Made by a program: the position numbers and the translations under genes. A model generated the notes under the pieces. It worked only from the letters and a program-made list of their open reading frames with translations. It was not told the DNA's origin and searched no databases. A stretch of 33,569 nt of DNA from an uncultured Bacteroidales bacterium (lineage in GTDB: Bacteria > Bacteroidota > Bacteroidia > Bacteroidales > F082), in contig CAMYVD010000018.1 of assembly GCA_947302205.1 (NCBI GenBank), forward strand, positions 1 through 33,569, written 5' to 3'. This document shows, in pieces, positions 16,324 to 25,200 of this stretch. Numbering within the stretch: the stretch's first letter is position 1; every line of letters begins with the position of its first letter.

Positions 16324-18534
16324 ATGCGCAAACGAATTCTTTGGATAGTATTATGGTTATTCGCGGCACTCCTCTCATGCTCTAGGGAAGAGACTTCACT
16401 GCTTGATGCGGTGCCGCTCGAGGCGGAGATTATCGTGGAGTCGGCCGATTCTGCCGTCATCATGATGTTCGACTCCCTGTTGGGCTCGCATGTCGATCGG
16501 CAGATGATCGGGAATGGCAAACCCATGGCCATCGTGATGGCACCCGTGGAAGATCGCAAGGAATTTATGCTGGTGACGAAACCCGCCAAAAAGGACGATC
16601 AAGTTCCGAAGATCTACGATGATGCCGATTTCCAGCGCCTTCAGAAGACCCTTGGACAGAACGTGAAAGCGCATGTATACTACAAGCATCCCAATGGATG
16701 GGCCATGCTCGATGTGCTGCCTGAAGGCAACGACCTGGTGATGAATGGCTATGCCTTGGCCGGCGACTCAACCTCGGCTTGGCGACCGCTGAAATACCAG
16801 CTGCCCGTGAAGAACTCCGTGGTTAACATCCTGCCTTCCGATACACGCTACATGCATCACTTCGGTATGTCGGACTACGCCTCTTACTGGGAGTCGTTCC
16901 GCGATGCGGAGAAAGTGGCCGCTTTCAACAAGAAATATGGCACCGACGTGGAGAAGAAGCTGTTGGACTACCTCTCCGAAGTCTCCTACAACAAGTTCGG
17001 CAAAGGCAAACACGATGTCTTTGTGGGGAGGATGAACGACCCCTCGGCGGTCATTAAGTTCATGGAACGGTTGGCTTCGAAAACAGGCATCGCGGCCACC
17101 CAGACCTGTCAGGGCTATTCGCTTTATGACTTGGGCAAATGCAGCCTTGTTTCGGACATCTTCGGCGAGGACTTCCGATCCATGAAGCAGTGCTGCTACG
17201 CCATCGTTGACCAATTCTTAGTGATGGCGTCCAATATAGAGACCATCCAAAACGTGATCGCCTGCTACCGCTCTGGGCGCACACTCGACCTGAACGAGGA
17301 CTTCAGAACCTTCCAGCAGAAGATGCTGGAATCCGCCAATATCACTTTCTTTGAGATTAAGGAGGACCGAAAGGAAGCACTGCAACTGGCCTCTTCGAAG
17401 GATTTGGTTTACGTTAACGTGTGCAAGAGTAGGGGTGTTGAGGCGAAGAGTGAAAACAGCATCCGCTGGAAAGCCAATCTCGACGCACCTCTGAAAGGCA
17501 AACCCTATATCGTTGAGGACTACACATCGCAAAATAGAAATGTAGTGGTGTTCGACCGTCAAAACACGATGTATCTCATCGATAGCGAAGGAGCCATCTG
17601 CTGGAAAAGACAGCTCGATGAGGCACCGTTGAGCGAAGTGTTTGTAGTTGATAGTCGCAACAACGGCCAGCTACAGTTCCTCTTCAACACGGCGCACACG
17701 ATCCAACTCATCGACCGTGTGGGTAACAACATGCCTGGCTATCCAGTGCATCTGCCTTTTGAGGCGACGAACGGCCTTGCGGCGTTTGACTACAACGGCA
17801 ACCACGATTATCGCATCCTGCTTTGCGGCACAGATAGGTTGGTGTATAACTACAACATCGAAGGCGTTGAGGTGGAGGGTTGGAACCATCACCGTTCGGA
17901 GGATTGGGTGCGTCAGCCGCTGCAGCACATCAGGGTGGAAGACAAGGATTATCTGATTGTGTCGGATGTCAGCGGCGGTGTTCGCATCCTCGACCGTCAG
18001 GGCCGTATCCGCATTCCCCTTTCGTCAGACATGCAAAAGTCGCCGAAGTCGGACCTCTATGAGAACGTTACCAACCGAAGCAAAGGCCTCTTCCTGACTT
18101 CCGACAAAGAGGGTAAGCTCCTGTATGTGGGTGCCGATGGGGCCTTGAACAGAACCGATTTCGGCAACTATTCCGAAAACCACTTCTTCCTGTATGAAGA
18201 CTTCGACGGAGATCAGAATGTTGATTTTATTTATTTGGATCAAAATGACTTACGGGTTTACAATAAATTCAAGACCGAGCTGTTTTCGCATCATTTCGAC
18301 ACGGAGATCGTCACCCGACCGGTGTTTTTCAAGATTACCCGAAACAAGCGACTGCTCGGTATTGTTTCGGAAAAAGCCCGTGAGATCTATCTTATCGACC
18401 GAAAGGGCAACATGATTGTCAGCTCTGGTTTGGTAGGTGAGACTCCATTTGCCGTAGGCAGCTTACATAACGATCAGGAAATCAATCTGGTGACGGGTGT
18501 AGGTAACGCTTTGTTCAACTATGTAATCTATTGA
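16324..18534 (+). CDS. Large lipoprotein with DUF3352-like N-terminus and beta-propeller-like C-terminus
   Basis: A 736-residue lipoprotein: the signal MRKRILWIVLWLFAALLSC is lipidated at C19. Residues about 20-370 resemble DUF3352-type proteins, and residues about 385-736 show repeated strand patterns such as VVVFDRQNTMYLIDSEG, VRILDRQGRI and EIYLIDRKGN. These look like blades of a PQQ/WD40-like propeller. No catalytic motif is seen. A role as a surface or periplasmic binding or assembly protein is inference. The ATG follows a -7 element by only 4 nt. The thioredoxin-like gene starts 2 nt after its stop, so they are co-transcribed. Confidence 0.82.
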   Translation: MRKRILWIVLWLFAALLSCSREETSLLDAVPLEAEIIVESADSAVIMMFDSLLGSHVDRQMIGNGKPMAIVMAPVEDRKEFMLVTKPAKKDDQVPKIYDDADFQRLQKTLGQNVKAHVYYKHPNGWAMLDVLPEGNDLVMNGYALAGDSTSAWRPLKYQLPVKNSVVNILPSDTRYMHHFGMSDYASYWESFRDAEKVAAFNKKYGTDVEKKLLDYLSEVSYNKFGKGKHDVFVGRMNDPSAVIKFMERLASKTGIAATQTCQGYSLYDLGKCSLVSDIFGEDFRSMKQCCYAIVDQFLVMASNIETIQNVIACYRSGRTLDLNEDFRTFQQKMLESANITFFEIKEDRKEALQLASSKDLVYVNVCKSRGVEAKSENSIRWKANLDAPLKGKPYIVEDYTSQNRNVVVFDRQNTMYLIDSEGAICWKRQLDEAPLSEVFVVDSRNNGQLQFLFNTAHTIQLIDRVGNNMPGYPVHLPFEATNGLAAFDYNGNHDYRILLCGTDRLVYNYNIEGVEVEGWNHHRSEDWVRQPLQHIRVEDKDYLIVSDVSGGVRILDRQGRIRIPLSSDMQKSPKSDLYENVTNRSKGLFLTSDKEGKLLYVGADGALNRTDFGNYSENHFFLYEDFDGDQNVDFIYLDQNDLRVYNKFKTELFSHHFDTEIVTRPVFFKITRNKRLLGIVSEKAREIYLIDRKGNMIVSSGLVGETPFAVGSLHNDQEINLVTGVGNALFNYVIY

Positions 18535-18536
18535 AG

Positions 18537-19016
18537 ATGAAGCCTAAAGGGATGCTGTTGCTTTGGATGATGCTTTTCGTCGCAACGACGATGCAGGCGC
18601 AGTATCTCCATCAGCCTGGGGAGAAGGCCATTGATTTTGAGGGTGTTACCGTTGATGGGAAATCGTATCACTTGTATGAGTCACAGGCTGAGCGCATCAT
18701 TGTGTGTTTTTGGTCCTACGATTGCGACCACTGCCATGATTTCCTGAAGTCGCTCCGAAAGCATGTTGATTTGAAAAACGATTATGAGTTGGTGACGTTT
18801 GCCTTGGCCGACGATGCCAAGCAAGTGTGGAAAAAAACGCGCTGCATGCGTCTTCCTGGTTGGCATTTCTTCGACCCGGACGGCTGGAACAGTCAGCCTT
18901 TTATGGATTATGACGTGAACATCACCCCGACGGTGGTTCTCATTGACAAAGATAAAAACGTGATAGGCGAAGCCTATGATTTTGATGAATTTGAAGCATT
19001 GATACAACATGAATAA
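18537..19016 (+). CDS. Periplasmic thioredoxin-like protein with CDHC motif
   Basis: A 159-residue exported TlpA-like protein: a signal peptide (residues 1 to about 21, ending MQAQ) and one thioredoxin fold. The redox motif is C-D-H-C (in SYDCDHCHDF) instead of CGPC, and the cis-Pro segment is NITPTVVLI. The -x-H-C order recalls DsbA-like oxidases (CPHC), so an oxidative role is possible. It is sandwiched between the large lipoprotein gene (2 nt away) and the GH3 fusion (8-nt overlap), suggesting it serves those exported partners. The start is ATG 18537; an upstream in-frame TTG overlaps the previous stop. Confidence 0.86.
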   Translation: MKPKGMLLLWMMLFVATTMQAQYLHQPGEKAIDFEGVTVDGKSYHLYESQAERIIVCFWSYDCDHCHDFLKSLRKHVDLKNDYELVTFALADDAKQVWKKTRCMRLPGWHFFDPDGWNSQPFMDYDVNITPTVVLIDKDKNVIGEAYDFDEFEALIQHE

Positions 19017-21957
19017 AAAGACTTTCTCTCTCGCCATTGGATTATTATTCCTGTCATGCGGCCTTTTTGCCCAGGACGCCGAAACCCGTTGGGTTGACTC
19101 GGTTTACAACAGCTTGACGCTAAAGCAACGTGTGGCTCAGCTGATTTGCATGCGTGCCAACCAACCCGACAAGCCGTATTACGAAGAAGTGGCCCAGTAC
19201 ATCCAGCGGTACAATATCGGCGGCGTGTGTTTCTTCAGGAATGATGAGGTCATGCAGGTGGAACAGACCAATGCCTGGCAAGCCCTGGCCCAGACGCCCT
19301 TGATGGTTTCCATCGACGCTGAATGGGGGTTGGCCATGCGTTTGAGAAAGACGGTGGCTTATCCTTACCAAATGACTTTGGGAGCCATCAACGATAACGA
19401 GTTGATCTATCTGATGGGGCAGCAAGTGGCTGAACAGTGCCATCGCATGGGCGTTCATGTCAACTTTGCACCAGTGGCTGACGTTAATTCCAATGCCAAG
19501 AACCCTGTCATCGGTGTGCGTAGTTTCGGTGAGGATCCGAGAAACGTAGGAGAGAAGGCTGCCGCATACGCTTTGGGCATGCAGAGCAAAGGCCTGATCA
19601 CTTCGATGAAGCATTTCCCCGGTCACGGCAACACCGATACCGATTCGCATTTGACATTGCCTACTGTGACAAGGTCGTACGAGGAAGTCAAGGACATTGA
19701 ACTGGCTCCATTCCGTTATCTCATTGAGCGTGGTGTCAACGGCGCCATGGTGGGTCACCTCTATTTCCCCGCCATCGAGAAGGTTGAGAACACCTCGTCG
19801 TCATTGTCGAAAGGCGTGGTGACAGATTTGCTGAAGGAGGAGATGGGCTTTGAAGGCTTGATTTTCACCGATGGGCTTGACATGAAAGGCGTGTCGCAAA
19901 CGGTGTCGGCTGACAGCGTGCCGTATGTGGCGTTTTTGGCAGGCAACGACGTGCTGATCCTGCCTCACGATGTGCCGAAGGCGATCCAACAGATCAAGGA
20001 AGGAGCGGAACGAGACGGAGAGATTGCCAGTAGGGTGGAAGAGAGTTGCAAAAAGATTTTGAGGTACAAATACCGTTCGGGCTTGAATCATTATCAACCT
20101 GCTTCGACCAGGAACCTGATTGCCGACCTGAACCATCCAGATTATTTGGAATTGCGTCAGATGCTGTATAACGAAGCCGTCACGCTGTTGAAAAACGATG
20201 ATGGCGTCTTGCCGCTGAAGGGAGGCCAAGAGATCGCTTTGGTGACTGTTGGCAAGGCTGAGGACGTCAAGCGCATGGCGGATTCGCTGAAAGCCACAGG
20301 CGTAAAGGTGAAATCTTACCAAATCAGTAAGGACAATGCAGCCGAAGCCAAAGCCTGGCTTCCTGAGTTGGAGCAATACCCTTTGGTGGTGGTGAACCTC
20401 ATGCAATCGAACATCAACGCTTCCAAAAACTTTGGCGTCAATGAGGCTACGGTGGATTTCTTCAATAGGTTGGTGGCGCAGAACGACGTGGTGCTGAACC
20501 TGTTCGCCTGCCCATACGCCTTGGATCTGCTCCGAGTCAACAACAATGTGAAAGGTTTGCTGGTGGGCTATCAGGACAATGACGCAGTACTTAACGCTAT
20601 GATTGACGTCTTGACGGGCAAGCGTGTTGCCCACGGCACGCTTTCGGTATCCGCTTCCAAGTTCAAATGCGGCGATGGCATCTTGCCTTCTGAATTTCCT
20701 GTGGCCATGCCGGCCTCGGCACCTGTGCTGAGGGAAGGCTCGCTCTCCATTGACCAGACACCGTTGCCGCAGGGTACGATGGAGATCAAATACGAGCGTC
20801 AGCTCGATTCCATCGCCAAGATGGGCATTGCCAATGGTGCTTATCCAGGATGCCAGATTGTAGTGATGAAAGACGGTAAGGCGGTGTATGACAAGTGTTT
20901 TGGAACGTTTACCTATAGCAGTGGTTCGAAGGTGGTGCCAGAAGACGTGTATGACATCGCCTCGCTGACCAAGATCTTCGCTTCCACTTTAGCCATCATG
21001 AAACTTTATGAAGATGGTCTGCTCGACGTCAACAAAACCATGGGCGACTATTTCCCGTATCTCAATACTTCCGACAAGGGAGCCATTAAGCTTATCGATG
21101 TTTTGACCCACCAGTCGGGCATGAAGTCGTGGATTCCCTTCCATCAACTGACGTATGATGAAAACGGCCCGAAACCAGAGTATTTCATCGACCATATCGA
21201 CGAGGCCCATACGGTGCGCGTCGCGGAGAACCTCTATGTTGTGAATGATTATAAGGAACGGATCATTGACTCCATCATGAAGAGCCCGATGAAAGAGAAG
21301 AAGTATGTGTATTGTGACATGGGCTTTTATTTCGTTCCTGAATTGGTGAAACAGCTCACCAATATGACTTTGGAGGAATACCTCCATAAGAACTTCTATG
21401 ATCCCATGCACTTGACCAGTATCGGCTATTGCCCCTTGCATTGGCGCACGCGTGAGACCATCATTCCCACCGAAAACGATACGGTGTTCCGCAAGCAGCT
21501 GCTGTGGGGCGATGTCCACGACCAACAGGCTGGACTGATGGGTGGCGTTTCGGGTCACGCTGGCTTGTTCGCCAATTCCCATGATTTGGCGGTGATTGCC
21601 CAGATGCTGATGGATGGTGGCCTGTTTGAAGGTAAGCAACTGCTGAAGTCCGAGACCATCAAGTATTTCACCACGGCGCCGTTTACCGATAACAACAACC
21701 GTCGCGGTTTGGGCTTCGACAAGTTGCCTTTGGGCAAGAAAGGCCCATGCACGGCCTCAAAATCGGCATCAATGGCTAGCTACGGCCATACCGGCTTCAC
21801 AGGAACTTTCTTCTGGAACGATCCTGAAAACAAAACGATCATCATTTTCCTCTCGAACAGGGTGTATCCCTACGCTGAGCCAAACAACCTGTCACGCCAG
21901 AACCTCCGCACGTTGCTGCACGACGTGGTTTATCAAGCTTATCCTTTGGGAAATTAA
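19009..21957 (+). CDS. GH3 beta-N-acetylglucosaminidase-like / class C serine hydrolase fusion
   Basis: A 982-residue exported two-enzyme protein. A signal peptide (about 1-21) leads to a GH3 domain with the NagZ-type loop K201-HFPGHG-207 and nucleophile D288 (TDGLD). A GH3 C-terminal-like domain follows (about 385-590). From about 610 to the end lies a beta-lactamase/penicillin-binding S12-type domain with S652-L-T-K655, Y768-C-D770 (the usual Y-x-N position) and HTG (927-929). Such fusions occur in Bacteroidota and suggest cleavage of N-acetylglucosamine and of a peptide or ester in cell-wall fragments. The start overlaps the thioredoxin gene by 8 nt. The stop shares TTAA with yqgE. 'LFLSCG' looks lipobox-like, but cleavage at FAQ is more likely. 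Confidence 0.92.
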   Translation: MNKKTFSLAIGLLFLSCGLFAQDAETRWVDSVYNSLTLKQRVAQLICMRANQPDKPYYEEVAQYIQRYNIGGVCFFRNDEVMQVEQTNAWQALAQTPLMVSIDAEWGLAMRLRKTVAYPYQMTLGAINDNELIYLMGQQVAEQCHRMGVHVNFAPVADVNSNAKNPVIGVRSFGEDPRNVGEKAAAYALGMQSKGLITSMKHFPGHGNTDTDSHLTLPTVTRSYEEVKDIELAPFRYLIERGVNGAMVGHLYFPAIEKVENTSSSLSKGVVTDLLKEEMGFEGLIFTDGLDMKGVSQTVSADSVPYVAFLAGNDVLILPHDVPKAIQQIKEGAERDGEIASRVEESCKKILRYKYRSGLNHYQPASTRNLIADLNHPDYLELRQMLYNEAVTLLKNDDGVLPLKGGQEIALVTVGKAEDVKRMADSLKATGVKVKSYQISKDNAAEAKAWLPELEQYPLVVVNLMQSNINASKNFGVNEATVDFFNRLVAQNDVVLNLFACPYALDLLRVNNNVKGLLVGYQDNDAVLNAMIDVLTGKRVAHGTLSVSASKFKCGDGILPSEFPVAMPASAPVLREGSLSIDQTPLPQGTMEIKYERQLDSIAKMGIANGAYPGCQIVVMKDGKAVYDKCFGTFTYSSGSKVVPEDVYDIASLTKIFASTLAIMKLYEDGLLDVNKTMGDYFPYLNTSDKGAIKLIDVLTHQSGMKSWIPFHQLTYDENGPKPEYFIDHIDEAHTVRVAENLYVVNDYKERIIDSIMKSPMKEKKYVYCDMGFYFVPELVKQLTNMTLEEYLHKNFYDPMHLTSIGYCPLHWRTRETIIPTENDTVFRKQLLWGDVHDQQAGLMGGVSGHAGLFANSHDLAVIAQMLMDGGLFEGKQLLKSETIKYFTTAPFTDNNNRRGLGFDKLPLGKKGPCTASKSASMASYGHTGFTGTFFWNDPENKTIIIFLSNRVYPYAEPNNLSRQNLRTLLHDVVYQAYPLGN

Positions 21958-22544
21958 TTGTCTTCCGGATTCTTCGGGAAACGGCTCCACATCGTGTATT
22001 CCTTGCCAGTGCGAGTGACGAAGTCCTTCCACATGGATTTGGTGGGGGTGTTGAGCAGCAAATGGCTGTTGGCCTTGCCGATGAGCCATGAGTTGCGCAC
22101 CAACTCGTCAATGAGTTGGCCTGACTCCCACCCAGAATAACCTAAAAAGAATCGGGTGTTTTCCTTGTTGGCGATGCCAGTGGCGATCAAAGTGTTGAGC
22201 GTGTCGGTGTCTCCGCCCCAATAAAGGCCTTCCATGATCTGGTAGGAGTCGGGGATGAGATCGCCGAGGGTATGCATGAAGAAAATCTGGTTTTCGGCTA
22301 CAGGGCCGCCCAGAAACACAGGGGCATCGAAGTCCTCAAACACGTCGGCAATCTCGTTCAACTTGGTCCCAAGTGGCTTGTTCATGATGATGCCAAACGA
22401 GCCGTCGGCCTCCGTGTGGTCAATAAGCAGCACCACCGAGCGACCGAAATTAAAGTCGTTCATCGTGGGCTCCGATAGGAGGATCTCGCCACGCTGGGGA
22501 TCCAACGAGTTACTGCGTATCTGGAATAATTGCTTGATGTCCAT
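21954..22544 (-). CDS. YqgE/AlgH family protein
   Basis: A 196-residue cytoplasmic protein of the UPF0301 (YqgE/AlgH) family, whose biochemical role is unsettled. Family hallmarks are visible: RGEILLSEP near the start, FGRSVVLLIDH, GSFGIIMNKPLG, 'FLGGPV' and FLGYSGWESGQL. ATG 22544 (MDIKQLFQ) was chosen because a -7 element (22563-22570) lies just upstream, making longer in-frame starts impossible on that transcript. It is convergent with the GH3 fusion, sharing 4 nt of stop codons, and divergent from the MurL-like gene. Confidence 0.93.
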   Translation of the reverse strand: MDIKQLFQIRSNSLDPQRGEILLSEPTMNDFNFGRSVVLLIDHTEADGSFGIIMNKPLGTKLNEIADVFEDFDAPVFLGGPVAENQIFFMHTLGDLIPDSYQIMEGLYWGGDTDTLNTLIATGIANKENTRFFLGYSGWESGQLIDELVRNSWLIGKANSHLLLNTPTKSMWKDFVTRTGKEYTMWSRFPKNPEDN

Positions 22545-22562
22545 TTGTTTTTTCTTCGAGCG

Positions 22563-22589
22563 CAAATTTACAAAAAATTCTTATTTTTG
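22563..22589. promoter_or_regulatory. Back-to-back promoters for yqgE and the MurL-like gene
   Basis: TAAATTTG (22570-22563, minus) and TATTTTTG (22582-22589, plus) are exact TAnnTTTG elements 11 nt apart. Leaders would be short: about 12 nt to ATG 22544 and about 12 nt to TTG 22608. Their -33 regions must overlap the opposite promoter. Confidence 0.6.
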
Positions 22590-22607
22590 TGGAAAAATTG
22601 CAAGACG

Positions 22608-23951
22608 TTGAAACGCATTGAAAACCAACAGCGGTTCGACTCCCTTCGGAAGGAGTTTGAGACATTTACCTTTTACCGGCAAGAGGTGAGTCTGGAAAAT
22701 GGCGTCTTGTCCATGACTTTTCATTTCAGCTTGGACGAGCGCTATTATTTCCATCCCACCATGACCATCCCCGCGCGTCCGTTCTACCATTGGGAATCCA
22801 TTCCCAAGGGGCAGCTTGAGGCATTGGCCTTTCACATCGGGATGGTTGAGTTGGTGAGCTATTGGAAACTGGCCTGCCCCAAGGTGATTGTGGTGAAGCC
22901 TTTCGACTTGAAGCTGTGCCAAAAGAAATGGTGGAGACATCTCTATTACAACGGTTTGGGCGAGTTCCGCTACCTGAATGGCATCGATTGTTCGGAGCAT
23001 GATTTCTTACGGATTGAGTCAGGTACCGACCGTGAATTCAATCGTGTCAATATACCTCTGCGTGAAACGGCGTTGATTCCCGTCGGCGGCGGCAAGGATT
23101 CTGTGGTCACCTTGGAATGCCTGCGGCAGGCTATGCCCGTCATTCCGCTGATCTTGAATCCCCGTGGGGCTACAGTGAGTTGTGTCGCGGCTGCCGGCTA
23201 TTCCATGGACGACGTGTCCGTCATCAACCGCACACTCGATCCGACCATGCTGAAACTCAATAACGAGGGCTTCCTTAACGGACATACCCCTTTCTCGGCT
23301 TTGTTGGCTTTCCTGACCTTGATGGTCAGTGCGGGAACCGGATCGAAATACATCGCGCTCTCCAATGAGTCGAGCGCCAACGAAAGCACAGTGCCAGGTA
23401 CCGATATCAACCACCAGTACAGCAAATCCATTGATTTTGAAAGGGATTTCCGTGATTATGTGCAACAACACTTGAGCGAGGAGATGCAGTATTTCAGCTT
23501 CTTGAGGCCGCTCAATGAATTGCAGATCGCTTCGCTGTTCAGTCAATGCGAGGCCTATCACGAAGTGTTCCGTAGTTGCAATGCCGGTAGCAAGACCGAC
23601 TCTTGGTGCGGTAAATGTCCCAAATGCCTGTTTACCTGGATTATTCTATCGCCATTCCTTTCCAGAAAGCGGTTGACGGAGCTCTTTGGTAAGGATCTGT
23701 TGACGGATACCGACCTGAGGCCTGTCTTTGAGGAACTGAACGGCACTTCGGCGGTGAAGCCTTTCGAATGTGTGGGTACCGTGGAAGAGGTGAGGGCTTG
23801 CGTTGACTTTATGAAAGACCGCCAAGGTACCATTGTGGAAAACTCACCCAAGGGAGATGCCTCTGTGGAGGAGATTTTGAAGCGTTTCAATGAGGAGAAT
23901 TTCCTTCGTGAGCAATTTGTGAATATCCTGAAATCCAAGCTTTATGTTTGA
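22608..23951 (+). CDS. murL: MurL-like UDP-MurNAc-L-Ala-L-Glu epimerase (QueC-like ATP-pyrophosphatase fold)
   Basis: A 447-residue cytoplasmic protein. After an N-terminal domain (1 to about 150) comes an ATP-pyrophosphatase loop G160-GGKDS165. A cysteine set C324, C334, C337, C340 (WCGKCPKC) follows, like the zinc site of QueC. The best match I recall is MurL, which inverts the terminal L-Glu of UDP-MurNAc-L-Ala-L-Glu to D-Glu using ATP. The next gene, overlapping by 8 nt, is a MurD-like ligase, the expected partner MurD2. No in-frame ATG lies between the promoter (22582-22589) and conserved-looking sequence, so TTG 22608 (decoded MKRIENQQ) is the likely start. The fold is confident; MurL identity rests on fold plus neighbour. 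Confidence 0.75.
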   Translation: MKRIENQQRFDSLRKEFETFTFYRQEVSLENGVLSMTFHFSLDERYYFHPTMTIPARPFYHWESIPKGQLEALAFHIGMVELVSYWKLACPKVIVVKPFDLKLCQKKWWRHLYYNGLGEFRYLNGIDCSEHDFLRIESGTDREFNRVNIPLRETALIPVGGGKDSVVTLECLRQAMPVIPLILNPRGATVSCVAAAGYSMDDVSVINRTLDPTMLKLNNEGFLNGHTPFSALLAFLTLMVSAGTGSKYIALSNESSANESTVPGTDINHQYSKSIDFERDFRDYVQQHLSEEMQYFSFLRPLNELQIASLFSQCEAYHEVFRSCNAGSKTDSWCGKCPKCLFTWIILSPFLSRKRLTELFGKDLLTDTDLRPVFEELNGTSAVKPFECVGTVEEVRACVDFMKDRQGTIVENSPKGDASVEEILKRFNEENFLREQFVNILKSKLYV

Positions 23952-25200
23952 CTTGATCTTGAACCGGCTTCGGGGCAAACGCATTCTGATTCTTGGCTTT
24001 GGCCGTGAGGGGAAGTCGTCGTTGGCTTTTCTGAAGAAATACCTTCCGGAAGCCCATGTGGCTGTAGCCGATAAAAACCCCATGGAGGGTGTGAAGCACG
24101 CTGGAGAGGATTATTTGCAGGCGGTTTACGAGTATGACATCGTCATCAAGACTCCAGGGATTTCCTTGAAGGACTTTGATGCCAAAGGAGTTGAGATCAC
24201 TTCGCAGACGGATTTGTTTTTGAGCCAGTTTCACAACCAGACCATTGGCATTTCGGGAACCAAAGGCAAGAGCACGACCACCAGTTTGATCTGTCATCTG
24301 CTGAAGTCTTCGGGCCATGATGCCATCCTGACGGGCAATATTGGCATCCCTTGTTTCGATATCATGGAGCAGATCCATGAGGACAGCATTGTGGTTTATG
24401 AGTTGTCGGCGCATCAGTTGGAATACGTCCATAACAGTCCGAGGGTAGGGGTGTTGCTGAATGTGTTTGAGGAGCACCTGGACCATTTCGGAACGTTTGA
24501 GCGATACAAGCACGCCAAGTTCAACCTGCTGCGCTATATGGGTGCCGATGATTATGCTGTGGTGCACGACTCGCTGCTGATGGAGACCTTGGAGTTGGGT
24601 GTCAACAACGTAACGTTCTCACTGATGGATTTCGATATCGACGAAGAGGCTTTGCCGATTCTCGGTCCGCATAATCTTTTGAATGTCAAAGCTGCTCTGT
24701 GCGCCTGTGCCGCCTATGGCGTTGATGTCAGGGAAATCATTCCTCATCTCTATACCTTTAAGCCTTTGGAGCATCGCTTGGAGCCCGTGGGTACTTTCGG
24801 GGGCATTATTTTTGTGAATGACAGCATTTCCACCATTCCTCAGGCCGCCATTGCCGCTTGTCAGACCTTAGGCAAGGTGGACTTCTTGCTGTTGGGCGGT
24901 TTTGATCGCGACATTGACTATACACCTTTGGCTGATTACCTGATGGAACATCCCGTGCCGCATCTGCTTTTTACCGGTAAAGCTGGCGATCGGATGATGT
25001 CCATGATGGGAAATGTACAGGCCAATAAGGCCCGTTATGCCACAATGGAAGAGGCTTTCGAGTATCTCAAAAGCCGTTCAAAACCTGGCGATGTTTGTTT
25101 GCTTTCGCCTGCCGCTTCCAGTTATGACCAGTATAAAAATTTCGAAGAACGGGGACGTAAATTCAAGCAGCTGGCGGAGTTGTTCCGTATTAATTCTTAG
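23944..25200 (+). CDS. murD2: MurD2-like UDP-MurNAc-L-alanine:L-glutamate ligase
   Basis: A 418-residue Mur ligase. The N-terminal Rossmann domain begins ILILGFGREGKSSLAFL. The central ATPase domain has the P-loop G105-TKGKST111 in place of the GSNGKTT usual in Bacteroidota MurD, and the C-terminal domain includes VNDSISTIPQA and LLLGGFDRDIDYTPL. Typical MurD adds D-Glu and sits in the division/cell-wall cluster beside mraY and ftsW. This one is outside that cluster and is coupled to the MurL-like gene (8-nt overlap), so addition of L-Glu for later epimerisation is inferred. Its 3' end overlaps the convergent M48 gene by 11 nt. Ordinary MurD remains the alternative. Confidence 0.8.
   Translation: MFDLILNRLRGKRILILGFGREGKSSLAFLKKYLPEAHVAVADKNPMEGVKHAGEDYLQAVYEYDIVIKTPGISLKDFDAKGVEITSQTDLFLSQFHNQTIGISGTKGKSTTTSLICHLLKSSGHDAILTGNIGIPCFDIMEQIHEDSIVVYELSAHQLEYVHNSPRVGVLLNVFEEHLDHFGTFERYKHAKFNLLRYMGADDYAVVHDSLLMETLELGVNNVTFSLMDFDIDEEALPILGPHNLLNVKAALCACAAYGVDVREIIPHLYTFKPLEHRLEPVGTFGGIIFVNDSISTIPQAAIAACQTLGKVDFLLLGGFDRDIDYTPLADYLMEHPVPHLLFTGKAGDRMMSMMGNVQANKARYATMEEAFEYLKSRSKPGDVCLLSPAASSYDQYKNFEERGRKFKQLAELFRINS

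Noticed and set aside
23944-25200. Ordinary housekeeping MurD
   Set aside because: The P-loop differs from usual Bacteroidota MurD, there is no division/cell-wall cluster around it, and it is coupled to a MurL-like gene. It is kept as an alternative, not fully excluded.
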